Origin: an uncultured Porphyromonadaceae bacterium
GTDB taxonomy: Bacteria; Bacteroidota; Bacteroidia; Bacteroidales; Coprobacteraceae
Direction: 5' to 3'
NCBI GenBank assembly: GCA_900545915.1
Contig: URAV01000009.1
Span: 39,003 to 103,002 of the forward strand
Length of the DNA: 64,000 nucleotides
Made by a program: the position numbers and the translations under genes. Under the pieces are notes generated by a model that saw nothing but the letters and a program-made list of their open reading frames with translations, was not told where the DNA came from and ran no database searches. Shown piece by piece: positions 35,446-44,607 of this stretch. The first letter of the stretch is position 1. Every line of letters begins with the position of its first letter.

Positions 35446-37956
35446 TTAATGACATATATCATTAAAAGATTTATTATACGGAGTCCCTAACAACTGTTCA
35501 TATTCTGAGCAGAATGTATCATAAGTGCTCTTCGCCAGTCCTACTTTACCATTTTTTACCAATACATTACATTTTAAGTGTATGGCATTTTCATCTGTAG
35601 GGTCGAATAAGAAAATAATATCCGCAATTTTAGTAAGAAGTCTGAAATCTGTCAGATTTCCTGATTGCACGATATTCCATAGCATATCTTGGACATAATT
35701 GGCGTAATCGGATTTGAAAGAATCGACCCAGTCTTGATTCAGATATGGCAATGGCAATCCGTTAGCGATGAGATGCAGTACATCATATAATTTATTTACT
35801 TGAACCTTTGATTGTTTTTGTAATTTTTTCAGACTCTCGAAAACCGTATAATAGTCGCAAAAGAACGGTTCGCTGCATTTTGTCGCCCAATAAGTATTTG
35901 TATTTACTAATTCGATTCCCCCTATTTCTTCGAGCAAAACTTTTAATTTCCGAATGGTAACCCGGCGGTTGTTCTGTGCGCTTTCATCGCTTTTGTCTGC
36001 CCACAAAATTTCACACATGGTAGAATTGGAAATTCCTTTTCCGTTTTTCTGTGTGTAGAGAATGATCAATATAAGTAAATATCTTAATGTCGGAGTAAAT
36101 GATTTGGTTATATCGTTTCCGTTTTTATCCCACACTTGAAATCCTCCAAGAAATAATATTGCCGATCGATTTGGAATTGCTTCGGGAACATATTCTTCCA
36201 TGTTTAAAATTACCGAATCTTGAACTGTGGATTTTTTCTTTCTTTTATATATTATGAATAGTGCCGTTCCTATAATCAAAATAATTGCCGTTGCGATATA
36301 TAACCACATAAAGTCGGCCTTTTCCCGGGCTGGTTGAATAATGCTCGCTGCAGATAATGGTGGATATAGCAATGAATATACGGATATTTGAGATTTGTCT
36401 TTTTCGTGAAAAATGGTTACGGCATATAATTTATTGTCTTTCTTGCTGTAAAATAGAGAGCAGTATGCATTTATATCTTCGAATGGATAGGGAATCGTAT
36501 CTGCTAATGTCTGGGAGTATCCATTGCCTATATCGAATGATTTCAGAACGATATGACTATTGCTTCGGTTGTTAGGGAAGCAAAGCGTATAAAATAAATT
36601 TTCGGTTGTATCTACCACCATGGCATTCGATACGACAAAAGGTTCTTCCTGTTTATCCAATGACCATAACTTCTTTATTTTTCCCGTGTAGGGATCTGCT
36701 TCGTATAAATCATAATAATTATAAGGTCCTAATTCTTGTAATCCGCTGACGTGACCGTATCCTCCGAATATCAGTATAGAGTTTTCCGATTTTATGCCTA
36801 ATGCGCTCAGATAACGAGGAGGAATCGAATCTTTCATATCGATTTTTTCCCATTTCGATTCATCGGAATATAGTTTGAGAAAATCATTTTTATAATGATA
36901 TTCACCATATCCTCCGAATATGTATAAATTGGAATCTTTGGGAGAAATAAAAGAGTTATGGTGAGTATGGATAGGGTTCTTTGTGTCTTTATTAGCCTGA
37001 CTCCACTTATGGGTTTTAAAGTCGAATCGGGAGATGATGGGACCGTCAAAATCATAAGACCATAGTTCGTTTGTCGAGGGTTGATAAATTAACTGGTTCG
37101 AGCTCACATAGTACGGGTTTCCCGATTGTACGAGGATTGTATCTATGCGGTTATCGGTCAAATGGTAAACGAGAATTTGTTTTTGATCTGCAAAATAAAG
37201 TATATTATCTTTTTCGTTGAAGGCAATTTGAGTGTAATGTCCCGAAACGAAAGATCGTTCTTTTTTCCATTGTGTATGTTTATCTATTTCCCAAATAGGA
37301 TTATATACTTCTGCTGTTCTGTAAGAAACCGAATCATATACTTCTGCAATTTGATGCTCCCTTAAAGGCCAGTATGCTTCGGTTTCTCCTTCTGGGTTCT
37401 CGATACGGATATTTCGGATTGCCATTGGAGGAACGTCATAAGAGATAAAGTCCGGATGACTGCAATATCCGAATTGAAAACGGTATCGGGACAATTTTTT
37501 GTAATGATATGGAATCTCGATTTCCTCTCCATTAAACGATATAGTTATTTTTTCTGTTTTGGGGTCTATACCGAAATGAACCGTAACCCAGCTGTTTTTT
37601 TCGTATTGTTCCAATATCCGGCTGCTAAAAGGAGCGAATATTCTGTTTCCTTCGATAAAGCTTAAAGATTTCCGTCCGTCAGAATAGTTGGATACTAAAT
37701 CAAAGCATACTGTATCATTGGCTATGATTCTAAAAATATATCCGTAATTATGCAATTCAGTTCTGAATCGCAATCCGAAATTCAAAGAAAATCCTTCAGG
37801 TAAGCGAAACTCTTTACCATTATTCAACAATAAAGAAGTCCTTTTTTCTTTAATTACTTCATGGGATGCAAAATTTAAACCGGAAGAGATATCCGTTGCT
37901 GAAATATGTAAAAGGAAGAAGAATGACAAAATAGAAAATATGAAAATTTTCTTCAT
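35446..37956 (-). CDS. Membrane-spanning one-component regulator: LamG/kelch-like sensor with SARP-type DNA-binding domain, 836 aa
   Basis: Probable regulator of the PUL that starts divergently at 38221. Signal peptide to HISAT; a LamG/concanavalin-like region (about 25-195); kelch-like propeller blades (about 210-540; LYIFGGYGEYHYKNDFLKL, SILIFGGYGHVSG); one membrane helix (about 549-571, WLYIATAIILIIGTALFII) followed by basic KRKKK. The cytoplasmic part begins with an OmpR/SARP-type winged helix (about 597-690: ILFLGGFQVWDKNG, TPTLRYLLILI, ILWADKS, NNRRVTIRKLKVLLEEIG). A BTAD-like helical tail (about 700-836) closes it. It has no histidine kinase or receiver domain. The geometry implies direct transfer of a periplasmic glycan signal to a membrane-tethered DNA-binding domain, which is inference. 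Confidence 0.85.
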   Translation of the reverse strand: MKKIFIFSILSFFFLLHISATDISSGLNFASHEVIKEKRTSLLLNNGKEFRLPEGFSLNFGLRFRTELHNYGYIFRIIANDTVCFDLVSNYSDGRKSLSFIEGNRIFAPFSSRILEQYEKNSWVTVHFGIDPKTEKITISFNGEEIEIPYHYKKLSRYRFQFGYCSHPDFISYDVPPMAIRNIRIENPEGETEAYWPLREHQIAEVYDSVSYRTAEVYNPIWEIDKHTQWKKERSFVSGHYTQIAFNEKDNILYFADQKQILVYHLTDNRIDTILVQSGNPYYVSSNQLIYQPSTNELWSYDFDGPIISRFDFKTHKWSQANKDTKNPIHTHHNSFISPKDSNLYIFGGYGEYHYKNDFLKLYSDESKWEKIDMKDSIPPRYLSALGIKSENSILIFGGYGHVSGLQELGPYNYYDLYEADPYTGKIKKLWSLDKQEEPFVVSNAMVVDTTENLFYTLCFPNNRSNSHIVLKSFDIGNGYSQTLADTIPYPFEDINAYCSLFYSKKDNKLYAVTIFHEKDKSQISVYSLLYPPLSAASIIQPAREKADFMWLYIATAIILIIGTALFIIYKRKKKSTVQDSVILNMEEYVPEAIPNRSAILFLGGFQVWDKNGNDITKSFTPTLRYLLILIILYTQKNGKGISNSTMCEILWADKSDESAQNNRRVTIRKLKVLLEEIGGIELVNTNTYWATKCSEPFFCDYYTVFESLKKLQKQSKVQVNKLYDVLHLIANGLPLPYLNQDWVDSFKSDYANYVQDMLWNIVQSGNLTDFRLLTKIADIIFLFDPTDENAIHLKCNVLVKNGKVGLAKSTYDTFCSEYEQLLGTPYNKSFNDICH

Positions 37957-37985
37957 GGCTTTTGTTGATGTATAATGTGTTCCAA

Positions 37986-37993
37986 CAAAGATA
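37986..37993 (-). promoter_or_regulatory. Candidate -7 box for the regulator gene
   Basis: On the minus strand TATCTTTG, 29 nt before the ATG at 37956. The -33 region is A/T-rich without a clear TTTG at 19-21 nt. A lone TTAATGA half-site lies upstream at 38062-38068. Confidence 0.4.
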
Positions 37994-38134
37994 ATGAATA
38001 TATTTAAAAGACTAAAACAAAAAAAATAAAAAGGAATACCGCTTTTTGCTTTTTGGGAAAATTAATGAATAATTTCCGTTTCTGTTTCTGTAAATTTCAG
38101 AGTAGGACTCGGTTATTTTTTATTCATTCTCTTA

Positions 38135-38180
38135 TTAATGAATAATTAATGAAGGTGGATGCAGGTTGGAAATATATTTG
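38135..38180 (+). promoter_or_regulatory. PUL promoter with TTAATGA direct repeat (11-bp period)
   Basis: TTAATGA (38135-38141), 4 nt, TTAATGA (38146-38152), then exactly 20 nt, then the -7 box TATATTTG (38173-38180). The second heptamer occupies the -33 position, and no TTTG is there. Transcription would start near 38187, before the chosen ATG at 38221. A single TTAATGA also lies at 38062-38068. Confidence 0.7.
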
Positions 38181-38220
38181 TCATACGATATTTATTTGTT
38201 GTTTTTTTAAATTAGTTGAG

Positions 38221-39837
38221 ATGAAAGGCACGAGCAAAATTCCTTTATTTTTATTATTTGTTATTCTGACCGGTTGTTCTCTCCGTGTCTCGAAACCGAA
38301 ATATGAGAGCAGTTTAGCTCCTGAATCAGGACAATTTTTTAAATGTAAAATGTCTTCTGAAATTTGGGTTGCCGATTGCCGTAAGGATTCGGCATTGTCG
38401 AAGATGGTGGCTACGGCGGTTCAAGGGGTTATTAATCAAGATTCGGCAGAGGTATATCTGTTTCTTGGTGATCATCACATTCGTCAGTTGAATGATACGG
38501 AGCGAAAATATACGGTTCTGAATAAAGATCCGAAAACCGGAAATGCCGGATTACAATCATTGTTGGATAAATATTTACATAGATTTTCTCATATATATAT
38601 ATGGGATACAAAAAAAGATTGGACGTGGAATATGGCTTTGATGCTTTCTTCCCGAAACAAAGGTATTCCGTTAACACGGGAATATGCCGATTGGGTGTTA
38701 AAGCAGTATGATTGGAAAGGTGAAATAATCGATTTGTCAGAAAAATGGATGAATAAGGAGGCTGCTTATAATTGGGCTATTGCCGAATTGATGCCGTTAT
38801 GTCATAAAAATATTCTTTTCTCGGTAGGTTTGAGAGATGATTGGCGCGGAGCTCCTTGGACTTTGTATGATTATGCTACTGCATCCGGAGGATTTACTTT
38901 CTGGTTGGATGATGCGCAAAAAGATGAGCAGCAAATAATTCGGAATATTTGTATTGCGGGTAAGTACAACCCCGGATCGATTGTTATGGGGTATGCCAAA
39001 AGCGGAGATGACTTATTGGCTACAGTCAATAATTATGGAATAGGTTATGTTGTTAGTGATTATTATGCCAACGGAAGTTTCTGGAGTGCTTATCCTAACA
39101 AATCTTTTTATCAACCTAAAGGAAAAGCCCGAAAGGTAGAACCCGGTAAAATATATGTCAGTATCATATTTAGTGACGGAGACAATCTCCAGTTCGATCA
39201 AAACGCCCTGTATTTGATGTGGGAAAATGATTCGTTGCGGGGAACTGTTCCGGTCGGCACTACTATGGCGGCAGGTTTGCAAGAAATCAATCCTTTTTTA
39301 CTTGAGTGGTATTATAAGCATAAAAGCGAGAATGACGAGTTGGTTGCCGGGCCATCGGGGTATCAGTTCATTTACGGACGGGATTACCAGAAAGAGGGTT
39401 ATGAATCGTGGTTGGAAAAAAATCGCCGTTGGCTTGCATCGGCAGGTTTTCATACAGCTTGTTTCTGGCATGCTACATTCGGAAGTCATTGTTTCGACCG
39501 TTTTATAGAAACAGCCGGATTGCAGGGGATATTTGATGGTGACGATAAAACCGGCATCGCATATAAGAATGGGGTGATAATCATGAATCAGGGAGAGCAT
39601 ATTTGTAAAGAAGGCGAACTGTATAATGCCTTGATAAAAGTCGATGCAAAAAAAGATGAACCTGTTTTTGTAAATGTATATCCGATTGCTGCCGATTATG
39701 GGCGAGGTGGAGGAATTGCAAAATTGAAGCGGGAGATAGACCGTTTAGAAAAAGAGCGTCCGGGTGTTTATGAGTATTTGTTGCCGAAAGATCTTGCTGC
39801 ATCTGCCGCTCGCTATTTTGATAAGAAAAAAAGATAA
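38221..39837 (+). CDS. GxGYxYP-family putative glycoside hydrolase, lipoprotein, 538 aa
   Basis: First gene of the PUL. The preferred start is ATG 38221, which opens a lipoprotein signal (MKGTSKIPLFLLFVILTGC, mature Cys19). An upstream in-frame ATG at 38149 lies inside the promoter repeats and would put 24 residues before the signal. The protein carries the GxGYxYP N- and C-terminal domains: NQDSAEVYLFLGD region, NILFSVGLRDDWRGAPWTLYDYA, GIGYVVSDYYANGSFWSAYP, IFSDGDNLQFDQN, AGPSGYQF and NVYPIAADYGRGGG. The family is found in PULs and presumed to cleave glycosides, with no well-defined activity that I can name. Paralogue: the 925-aa protein at 53005. Likely on the outer membrane. Confidence 0.88.
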   Translation: MKGTSKIPLFLLFVILTGCSLRVSKPKYESSLAPESGQFFKCKMSSEIWVADCRKDSALSKMVATAVQGVINQDSAEVYLFLGDHHIRQLNDTERKYTVLNKDPKTGNAGLQSLLDKYLHRFSHIYIWDTKKDWTWNMALMLSSRNKGIPLTREYADWVLKQYDWKGEIIDLSEKWMNKEAAYNWAIAELMPLCHKNILFSVGLRDDWRGAPWTLYDYATASGGFTFWLDDAQKDEQQIIRNICIAGKYNPGSIVMGYAKSGDDLLATVNNYGIGYVVSDYYANGSFWSAYPNKSFYQPKGKARKVEPGKIYVSIIFSDGDNLQFDQNALYLMWENDSLRGTVPVGTTMAAGLQEINPFLLEWYYKHKSENDELVAGPSGYQFIYGRDYQKEGYESWLEKNRRWLASAGFHTACFWHATFGSHCFDRFIETAGLQGIFDGDDKTGIAYKNGVIIMNQGEHICKEGELYNALIKVDAKKDEPVFVNVYPIAADYGRGGGIAKLKREIDRLEKERPGVYEYLLPKDLAASAARYFDKKKR

Positions 39838-39918
39838 TCATATTTGTTTAATGTATTATAAATGATTTAGTTATAAGATATATTTCTTTGAATAAAAAGA
39901 TTGTATGGAACTGAAAAA

Positions 39919-40038
39919 TTAATGAATTATTAATGGTGAAAGAAAGAAATTTCGGCTTTGTCTATTGTTAAATCGAGATTGAGTCATTTCTGTTAATGAT
40001 AAATTAATGATCTTTTCTATACTGTAATAATATATTCG
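39919..40038 (+). promoter_or_regulatory. Second PUL promoter with two TTAATGA direct-repeat pairs
   Basis: Pair one: TTAATGA (39919-39925), 4 nt, TTAATGG (39930-39936). Pair two: TTAATGA (39993-39999), 4 nt, TTAATGA (40004-40010), then exactly 20 nt, then TATATTCG (40031-40038), a near-consensus -7 box. This is the same geometry as at 38135-38180. The gene starts at 40071. Confidence 0.7.
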
Positions 40039-40070
40039 TAACACATTTATGCTTAAGAAAATATTGAGCC

Positions 40071-42338
40071 ATGAAGAATTTTTTAACGACAGTTTTAGTT
40101 TCGCTTTTTACAACATCTTTGTTTGCAACAGAAGTGGTCGATTATGTCAATCCTCTCGTCGGGAGTATGTCGAAAAAACTGCTTTCTACGGGAAATACCT
40201 ATCCTGCTGTTGCTTTGCCTTGGGGAATGAATTTTTGGACTCCTCAGACCGGAGAAATGGGCGATGGCTGGACGTATGTTTATACAGCTGATAAGATTCG
40301 AGGTTTTAAGCAAACTCACCAACCGAGTCCGTGGATAAATGATTACGGGCAGTTTTCTTTAATGCCTGTTACCGGTTATAAGATAGGACAGGAAGAAAGA
40401 GCCAGTTGGTTTTCCCATAAAGCGGAGATTGCTACACCTTATTATTATAGTGTATATCTTGCCGACCACGATATTACTGCAGAATTGACTCCCACCGAAC
40501 GTTCGGCAGCATTTCGTTTCACATTTCCTGAAAGCGATAGTTCTTATATCGTAATTGATGCTTTTGATAACGGTTCTTATATACAGGTGATTCCCGAAAA
40601 GAAGGCCGTAATAGGATATACTACGAAAAATTCGGGTGGTGTTACTCCGGACTTCAAAAATTATTTTGTGATCGAATTCGACACCCCTTTTACTTCATCC
40701 GATATCTGGAGTGACGGTAAGGTCGTTCCCGGAAAGAAAGAATTGGATGCCAATCATGTAGGTGCTATGATCGGATTTAAAACTCGTCGAGGACAAATTG
40801 TTCAGGCCAAAGTAAGCTCTTCTTTTATCTCTTTTGATCAGGCATGGCTAAACTTAAAAGAACTGGGAGATGGGAATTTCGAACGAATTAAAAAGGACGG
40901 TCGTGATCGCTGGAATGATATATTGGGTAGAATACAGGTAGAAGGCGGTTCGATAGACCAATACCGTACATTTTACTCTTGTTTCTATCGTTCGGTTCTG
41001 TTCCCTCGTAAGTTTTATGAAATAAATGCGCAAGGAGATCCCGTTCATTACAGTCCGTACGAAGGGGGTGTGAAAAAGGGTTTTCTTTATACGGATACCG
41101 GTTTTTGGGATACTTTCAGAGCCTTGTTTCCATTCCTGAATTTGATGTATCCTTCTGTTAATGAGGAGATACAGGCAGGATTGGCGAATGCTTATAAAGA
41201 AAGCGGATTTCTTCCCGAATGGGCAAGTCCCGGACATCGTTTTTGTATGGTCGGTAATAATTCTGCATCGGTGGTTGCCGACGCGTTTTTAAAAGGAATA
41301 GGAGTGAAATATAGTGAAACGCTTTATGATGCATTATTAGCGGCTACAGATAAAGTACACCCGGATGTTCCGTCGACCGGAAGATGGGGAGCTGATTATT
41401 ATAATAAACTCGGTTATGTCCCTTATGATGTAAAGATTCCGGAAAATGTCGCCCGTACACTTGAATATGCTTATGATGATTGGTGTATCATGCAGATGGC
41501 TAAAAAGTTAGGACGTCCTGAAAAAGAGATCGAACTTTTCCATAACCGTAGCCTTAATTATAAAAACGTATTCGATAAGAGTCATAACTTGATGCGTGGG
41601 AAAAATCAAGACGGTTCTTTCCAAACGCCATTCAATCCTTATAAATGGGGCGATGCTTTTACAGAAGGAAATAGCTGGCATTATACATGGAGTGTCTTTC
41701 ATGATGTACAGGGACTTATCGATTTGATGGGCGGTAAAAAGACTTTTGTTCAAATGTTGGATTCCGTATTTGTCGTTCCGCCTATATATGATGACAGTTA
41801 CTATGGATTCTGTATCCATGAAATCAAAGAAATGCAGATTATGAATATGGGCAATTATGCACATGGAAACCAGCCCATACAGCACATGCTTTATTTATAT
41901 AATTATGCGGGAGAGCCATGGAAAGCGCAATACTGGATAAGAGAAGTAATGGATCGGATGTACACGGCAGCTCCGGATGGTTATTGTGGCGATGAAGATA
42001 ACGGACAAACTTCGGCTTGGTATGTGTTTTCTGCTATGGGATTTTATCCGGTTTGTCCGGGAACAGATCAATATGTAATCGGGACACCGCTTTTTAAGAA
42101 GATGACCGTTACTCTTGAAAATGGTAAAAAAATAGTTCTGAATGCTCCTAACGTAACTAAGGAGAATCGCTATATAAAACGGATTAAAGTAAACGGAAAA
42201 GAATACACTCCTACATGGTTTTCATATTCCCGATTAAAACAAGGAGCTGTAATTGATTATGAAATGAGTAATGTCCCCAATAAAAAACGGGGTATAGATA
42301 AAAAAGATTTTCCCTATTCGTTGAGCAATGAAAAATAA
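40071..42338 (+). CDS. GH92 family glycosyl hydrolase (alpha-mannosidase-like), 755 aa
   Basis: GH92 enzymes are calcium-dependent exo-acting inverting alpha-mannosidases. Signal peptide to SLFAT. The N-terminal beta-sandwich starts VDYVNPLVGSMSKKLLSTGNTYPAVALPWGMN. The helical catalytic domain has FWDTFRALFPFLNLMYP, EGNSWHYTWSVFHDVQGLIDLMGG, GNEP-like MGNYAHGNQPIQH and the acid-containing segment DEDNGQTSAWYVFSAMGFYP at about 641-660. Compared with the next gene it has a shortened N-terminal GGHGHT region (it reads LLSTGNTYP), so linkage preference may differ. It is exported, probably periplasmic since no lipobox is seen. It overlaps the next gene by 11 nt. Confidence 0.92.
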   Translation: MKNFLTTVLVSLFTTSLFATEVVDYVNPLVGSMSKKLLSTGNTYPAVALPWGMNFWTPQTGEMGDGWTYVYTADKIRGFKQTHQPSPWINDYGQFSLMPVTGYKIGQEERASWFSHKAEIATPYYYSVYLADHDITAELTPTERSAAFRFTFPESDSSYIVIDAFDNGSYIQVIPEKKAVIGYTTKNSGGVTPDFKNYFVIEFDTPFTSSDIWSDGKVVPGKKELDANHVGAMIGFKTRRGQIVQAKVSSSFISFDQAWLNLKELGDGNFERIKKDGRDRWNDILGRIQVEGGSIDQYRTFYSCFYRSVLFPRKFYEINAQGDPVHYSPYEGGVKKGFLYTDTGFWDTFRALFPFLNLMYPSVNEEIQAGLANAYKESGFLPEWASPGHRFCMVGNNSASVVADAFLKGIGVKYSETLYDALLAATDKVHPDVPSTGRWGADYYNKLGYVPYDVKIPENVARTLEYAYDDWCIMQMAKKLGRPEKEIELFHNRSLNYKNVFDKSHNLMRGKNQDGSFQTPFNPYKWGDAFTEGNSWHYTWSVFHDVQGLIDLMGGKKTFVQMLDSVFVVPPIYDDSYYGFCIHEIKEMQIMNMGNYAHGNQPIQHMLYLYNYAGEPWKAQYWIREVMDRMYTAAPDGYCGDEDNGQTSAWYVFSAMGFYPVCPGTDQYVIGTPLFKKMTVTLENGKKIVLNAPNVTKENRYIKRIKVNGKEYTPTWFSYSRLKQGAVIDYEMSNVPNKKRGIDKKDFPYSLSNEK

Positions 42339-44607
42339 TTTAATGATGAAAAGTTTCTTGAGTATATGTTTGGCAGTCGCATTTCTGGCATTGTCCGGTT
42401 GTAGTGACAAAAATGCGACGAGCCTTACCCGCTGGGTTGATCCTTATATCGGCACGGGAGGACATGGGCACACCTTTTTGGGGGTAGCTGCACCTTTCGG
42501 GGCTTTGCAGTTAGGACCTACGAATATAAATAAAGGTTGGGATTGGTGTTCAGGATATCACTATTCCGACTCTGTGTTGATCGGTTTCTCACATCTGCAT
42601 TTAAATGGGACGGGATGTTGCGATTCTGGAGATTTGTTGTTTATGCCTTATATCGGTGAGATGAGGAAAATAGCCGGAACACAGGAAAATCCAACTTCGG
42701 GTTACGGTTCGCATTATTCTCACGATCGGGAAAAAGCACAGGTGGGATATTATTCGGTTGTGCTCGATGATTATGATATTTTGGTTGAATTGACGGCAAC
42801 CGAACGTGTCGGTTATCATCGCTATACTTTCCCGAAAGAACCGGGAGGAAAACAGTTGATGATTGACCTGAAGAACGGGTATGGAGATGATAGAACATTG
42901 GAAAGTTTTATCGAACAGACCGATGAATACACAGTAAGCGGTTACCGTTTTTCAACGGGTTGGTCTAAAGGTGTACAACAAATTTACTTCACAGCAAAAT
43001 TTTCTTTGCCTATTTCCGTTATATTATTAAATGACACAACTGAGGTTTCCGGAAAATCTCTGAAAGCTCAGGGTGTAAAGGCAAATGTCCGTTTTGCGGA
43101 TGATGTAAAAGATGTTCAGGTTAAAGTAGGTATTTCTCCGGTCAGCATTGAGAATGCGGCACAAAATATAGTTTCGGAAATCCCGGAGTGGAATTTTGAA
43201 CAAGTTGTCGCACAAACGACTGATTCGTGGGAAAAGGAGTTGTCAAAAGTCGTCGTAGAAACAAATGATACGGTAGCGAAACGTATTTTTTATACGGGTA
43301 TGTATCATGCGTTTCTGCAACCGGTACTTTTTAATGATGTAAATAACGATTACAGGGGGGCCGATCGCCAAGTATATTCCAATGCACCTTTTAAAAATTA
43401 TACGGTATTCTCATTGTGGGATACCTATCGAGCTGCACACCCGTTATATACGATACTGCAACCTGAACGGGTTTCGGATTTCGTGAAATCCATGCTGGCT
43501 ATTTTCGATCAGAAAGGATGTTTGCCTGTATGGCATTTATATGGATCGGATACTTATGAAATGATCGGCATACAGTCCGTTCCGGTAATTGCAGATGCTA
43601 TTTTAAAGGGGTATAATACATTTAACTATGAGCAGGCTTATAATGCCATGAAGCAGTCAATGCTAAGTGATTATAAAGGTCTGAATTTTGTACGTGAAAA
43701 TGAATATATACCGGCAGATAAAGAAGGAGAGAGTGTTGCTAAAGGTTTGGAGTATGCATTGGCAGACTGGTCGGTGGCACAAGTTGCGAAGAAATTAGGT
43801 AAAGAAGATGATTATAGGTTGTTTATGGAAAGGGCGGGATATTACCGCCATTATTGGGACCCTTCAGTTCGATTTTTCCGGGGTAAAAATGCTGACGGAA
43901 GCTGGCGGGAAGGTTTTAATCCTTTTCGCTCGGAACATCGGGCTGACGACTATTGTGAAGGGAATGCCTGGCAATATGCATGGCTTGTCCCTCACGATGT
44001 CGAAGGGTTGATTAAATTAATGGGTGGCGAAGAGGCGTTCGTACAAAAGCTGGACTCTCTTTTTGTTTTGAACGAATCCATGGGTGAAAAGGCTTCGGGA
44101 GATATCTCTGGACTTATCGGGCAGTATGCTCATGGAAATGAACCGGGACATCACATTACATATTTGTATACGTTGGCAGGACAACAGTGGAAGACTGCAG
44201 AGAAAGTGCGCTATATCCTTAAAAATATGTATAGCGACCAACCAGACGGATTGCAAGGGAATGAAGATTGCGGGCAGATGTCTTCTTGGTACATTTTTTC
44301 TGCATTAGGTTTCTATCCGGTTGTGCCTGCAGGCGGTGACTATATTTTGGGTTCGCCGTTGTTTGACAAGGCTGAGATTTCTTTGCCGGAAGGAAAGAGT
44401 TTTAAAATTGTTGCATTGAATAATATTCCGGAAAATAAGTACATACAGTCGGCCAAACTGAACGGAAAACCTTATGAAAAAGCTTGGATTTCACATGAAG
44501 ATATTATGCAAGGAGGAGTTTTGGAATTGACGATGGGCAATGCCCCTGAAAAATCTTTTGGAGTTAAAAAACAAGAATTATTATATACTAAATCTGAAAT
44601 ACAATGA
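42328..44607 (+). CDS. GH92 family glycosyl hydrolase (alpha-mannosidase-like), lipoprotein, 759 aa
   Basis: Second GH92 with the classical N terminus VDPYIGTGGHGHTFLGVAAPFGALQLGP after a lipoprotein signal (ICLAVAFLALSGC). Catalytic-domain motifs: FSLWDTYRAAHPLYTILQPER, EGNAWQYAWLVPHDVEGLIKLMGG, GNEPGHHITYLYTLAGQ and NEDCGQMSSWYIFSALGFYP. The start at 42328 overlaps the preceding gene by 11 nt. ATGs at 42343 and 42346 are also possible and keep the signal. The stop overlaps the SusC start as ATGA. It probably acts on the same mannose-containing glycan as its neighbour. Confidence 0.92.
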   Translation: MKNNLMMKSFLSICLAVAFLALSGCSDKNATSLTRWVDPYIGTGGHGHTFLGVAAPFGALQLGPTNINKGWDWCSGYHYSDSVLIGFSHLHLNGTGCCDSGDLLFMPYIGEMRKIAGTQENPTSGYGSHYSHDREKAQVGYYSVVLDDYDILVELTATERVGYHRYTFPKEPGGKQLMIDLKNGYGDDRTLESFIEQTDEYTVSGYRFSTGWSKGVQQIYFTAKFSLPISVILLNDTTEVSGKSLKAQGVKANVRFADDVKDVQVKVGISPVSIENAAQNIVSEIPEWNFEQVVAQTTDSWEKELSKVVVETNDTVAKRIFYTGMYHAFLQPVLFNDVNNDYRGADRQVYSNAPFKNYTVFSLWDTYRAAHPLYTILQPERVSDFVKSMLAIFDQKGCLPVWHLYGSDTYEMIGIQSVPVIADAILKGYNTFNYEQAYNAMKQSMLSDYKGLNFVRENEYIPADKEGESVAKGLEYALADWSVAQVAKKLGKEDDYRLFMERAGYYRHYWDPSVRFFRGKNADGSWREGFNPFRSEHRADDYCEGNAWQYAWLVPHDVEGLIKLMGGEEAFVQKLDSLFVLNESMGEKASGDISGLIGQYAHGNEPGHHITYLYTLAGQQWKTAEKVRYILKNMYSDQPDGLQGNEDCGQMSSWYIFSALGFYPVVPAGGDYILGSPLFDKAEISLPEGKSFKIVALNNIPENKYIQSAKLNGKPYEKAWISHEDIMQGGVLELTMGNAPEKSFGVKKQELLYTKSEIQ

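Noticed and set aside
38149..38220. Upstream in-frame ATG at 38149 as the start of the first PUL gene
   Set aside because: It lies inside the TTAATGA promoter repeat and would place 24 residues before a clear lipoprotein signal peptide. ATG 38221 is preferred.
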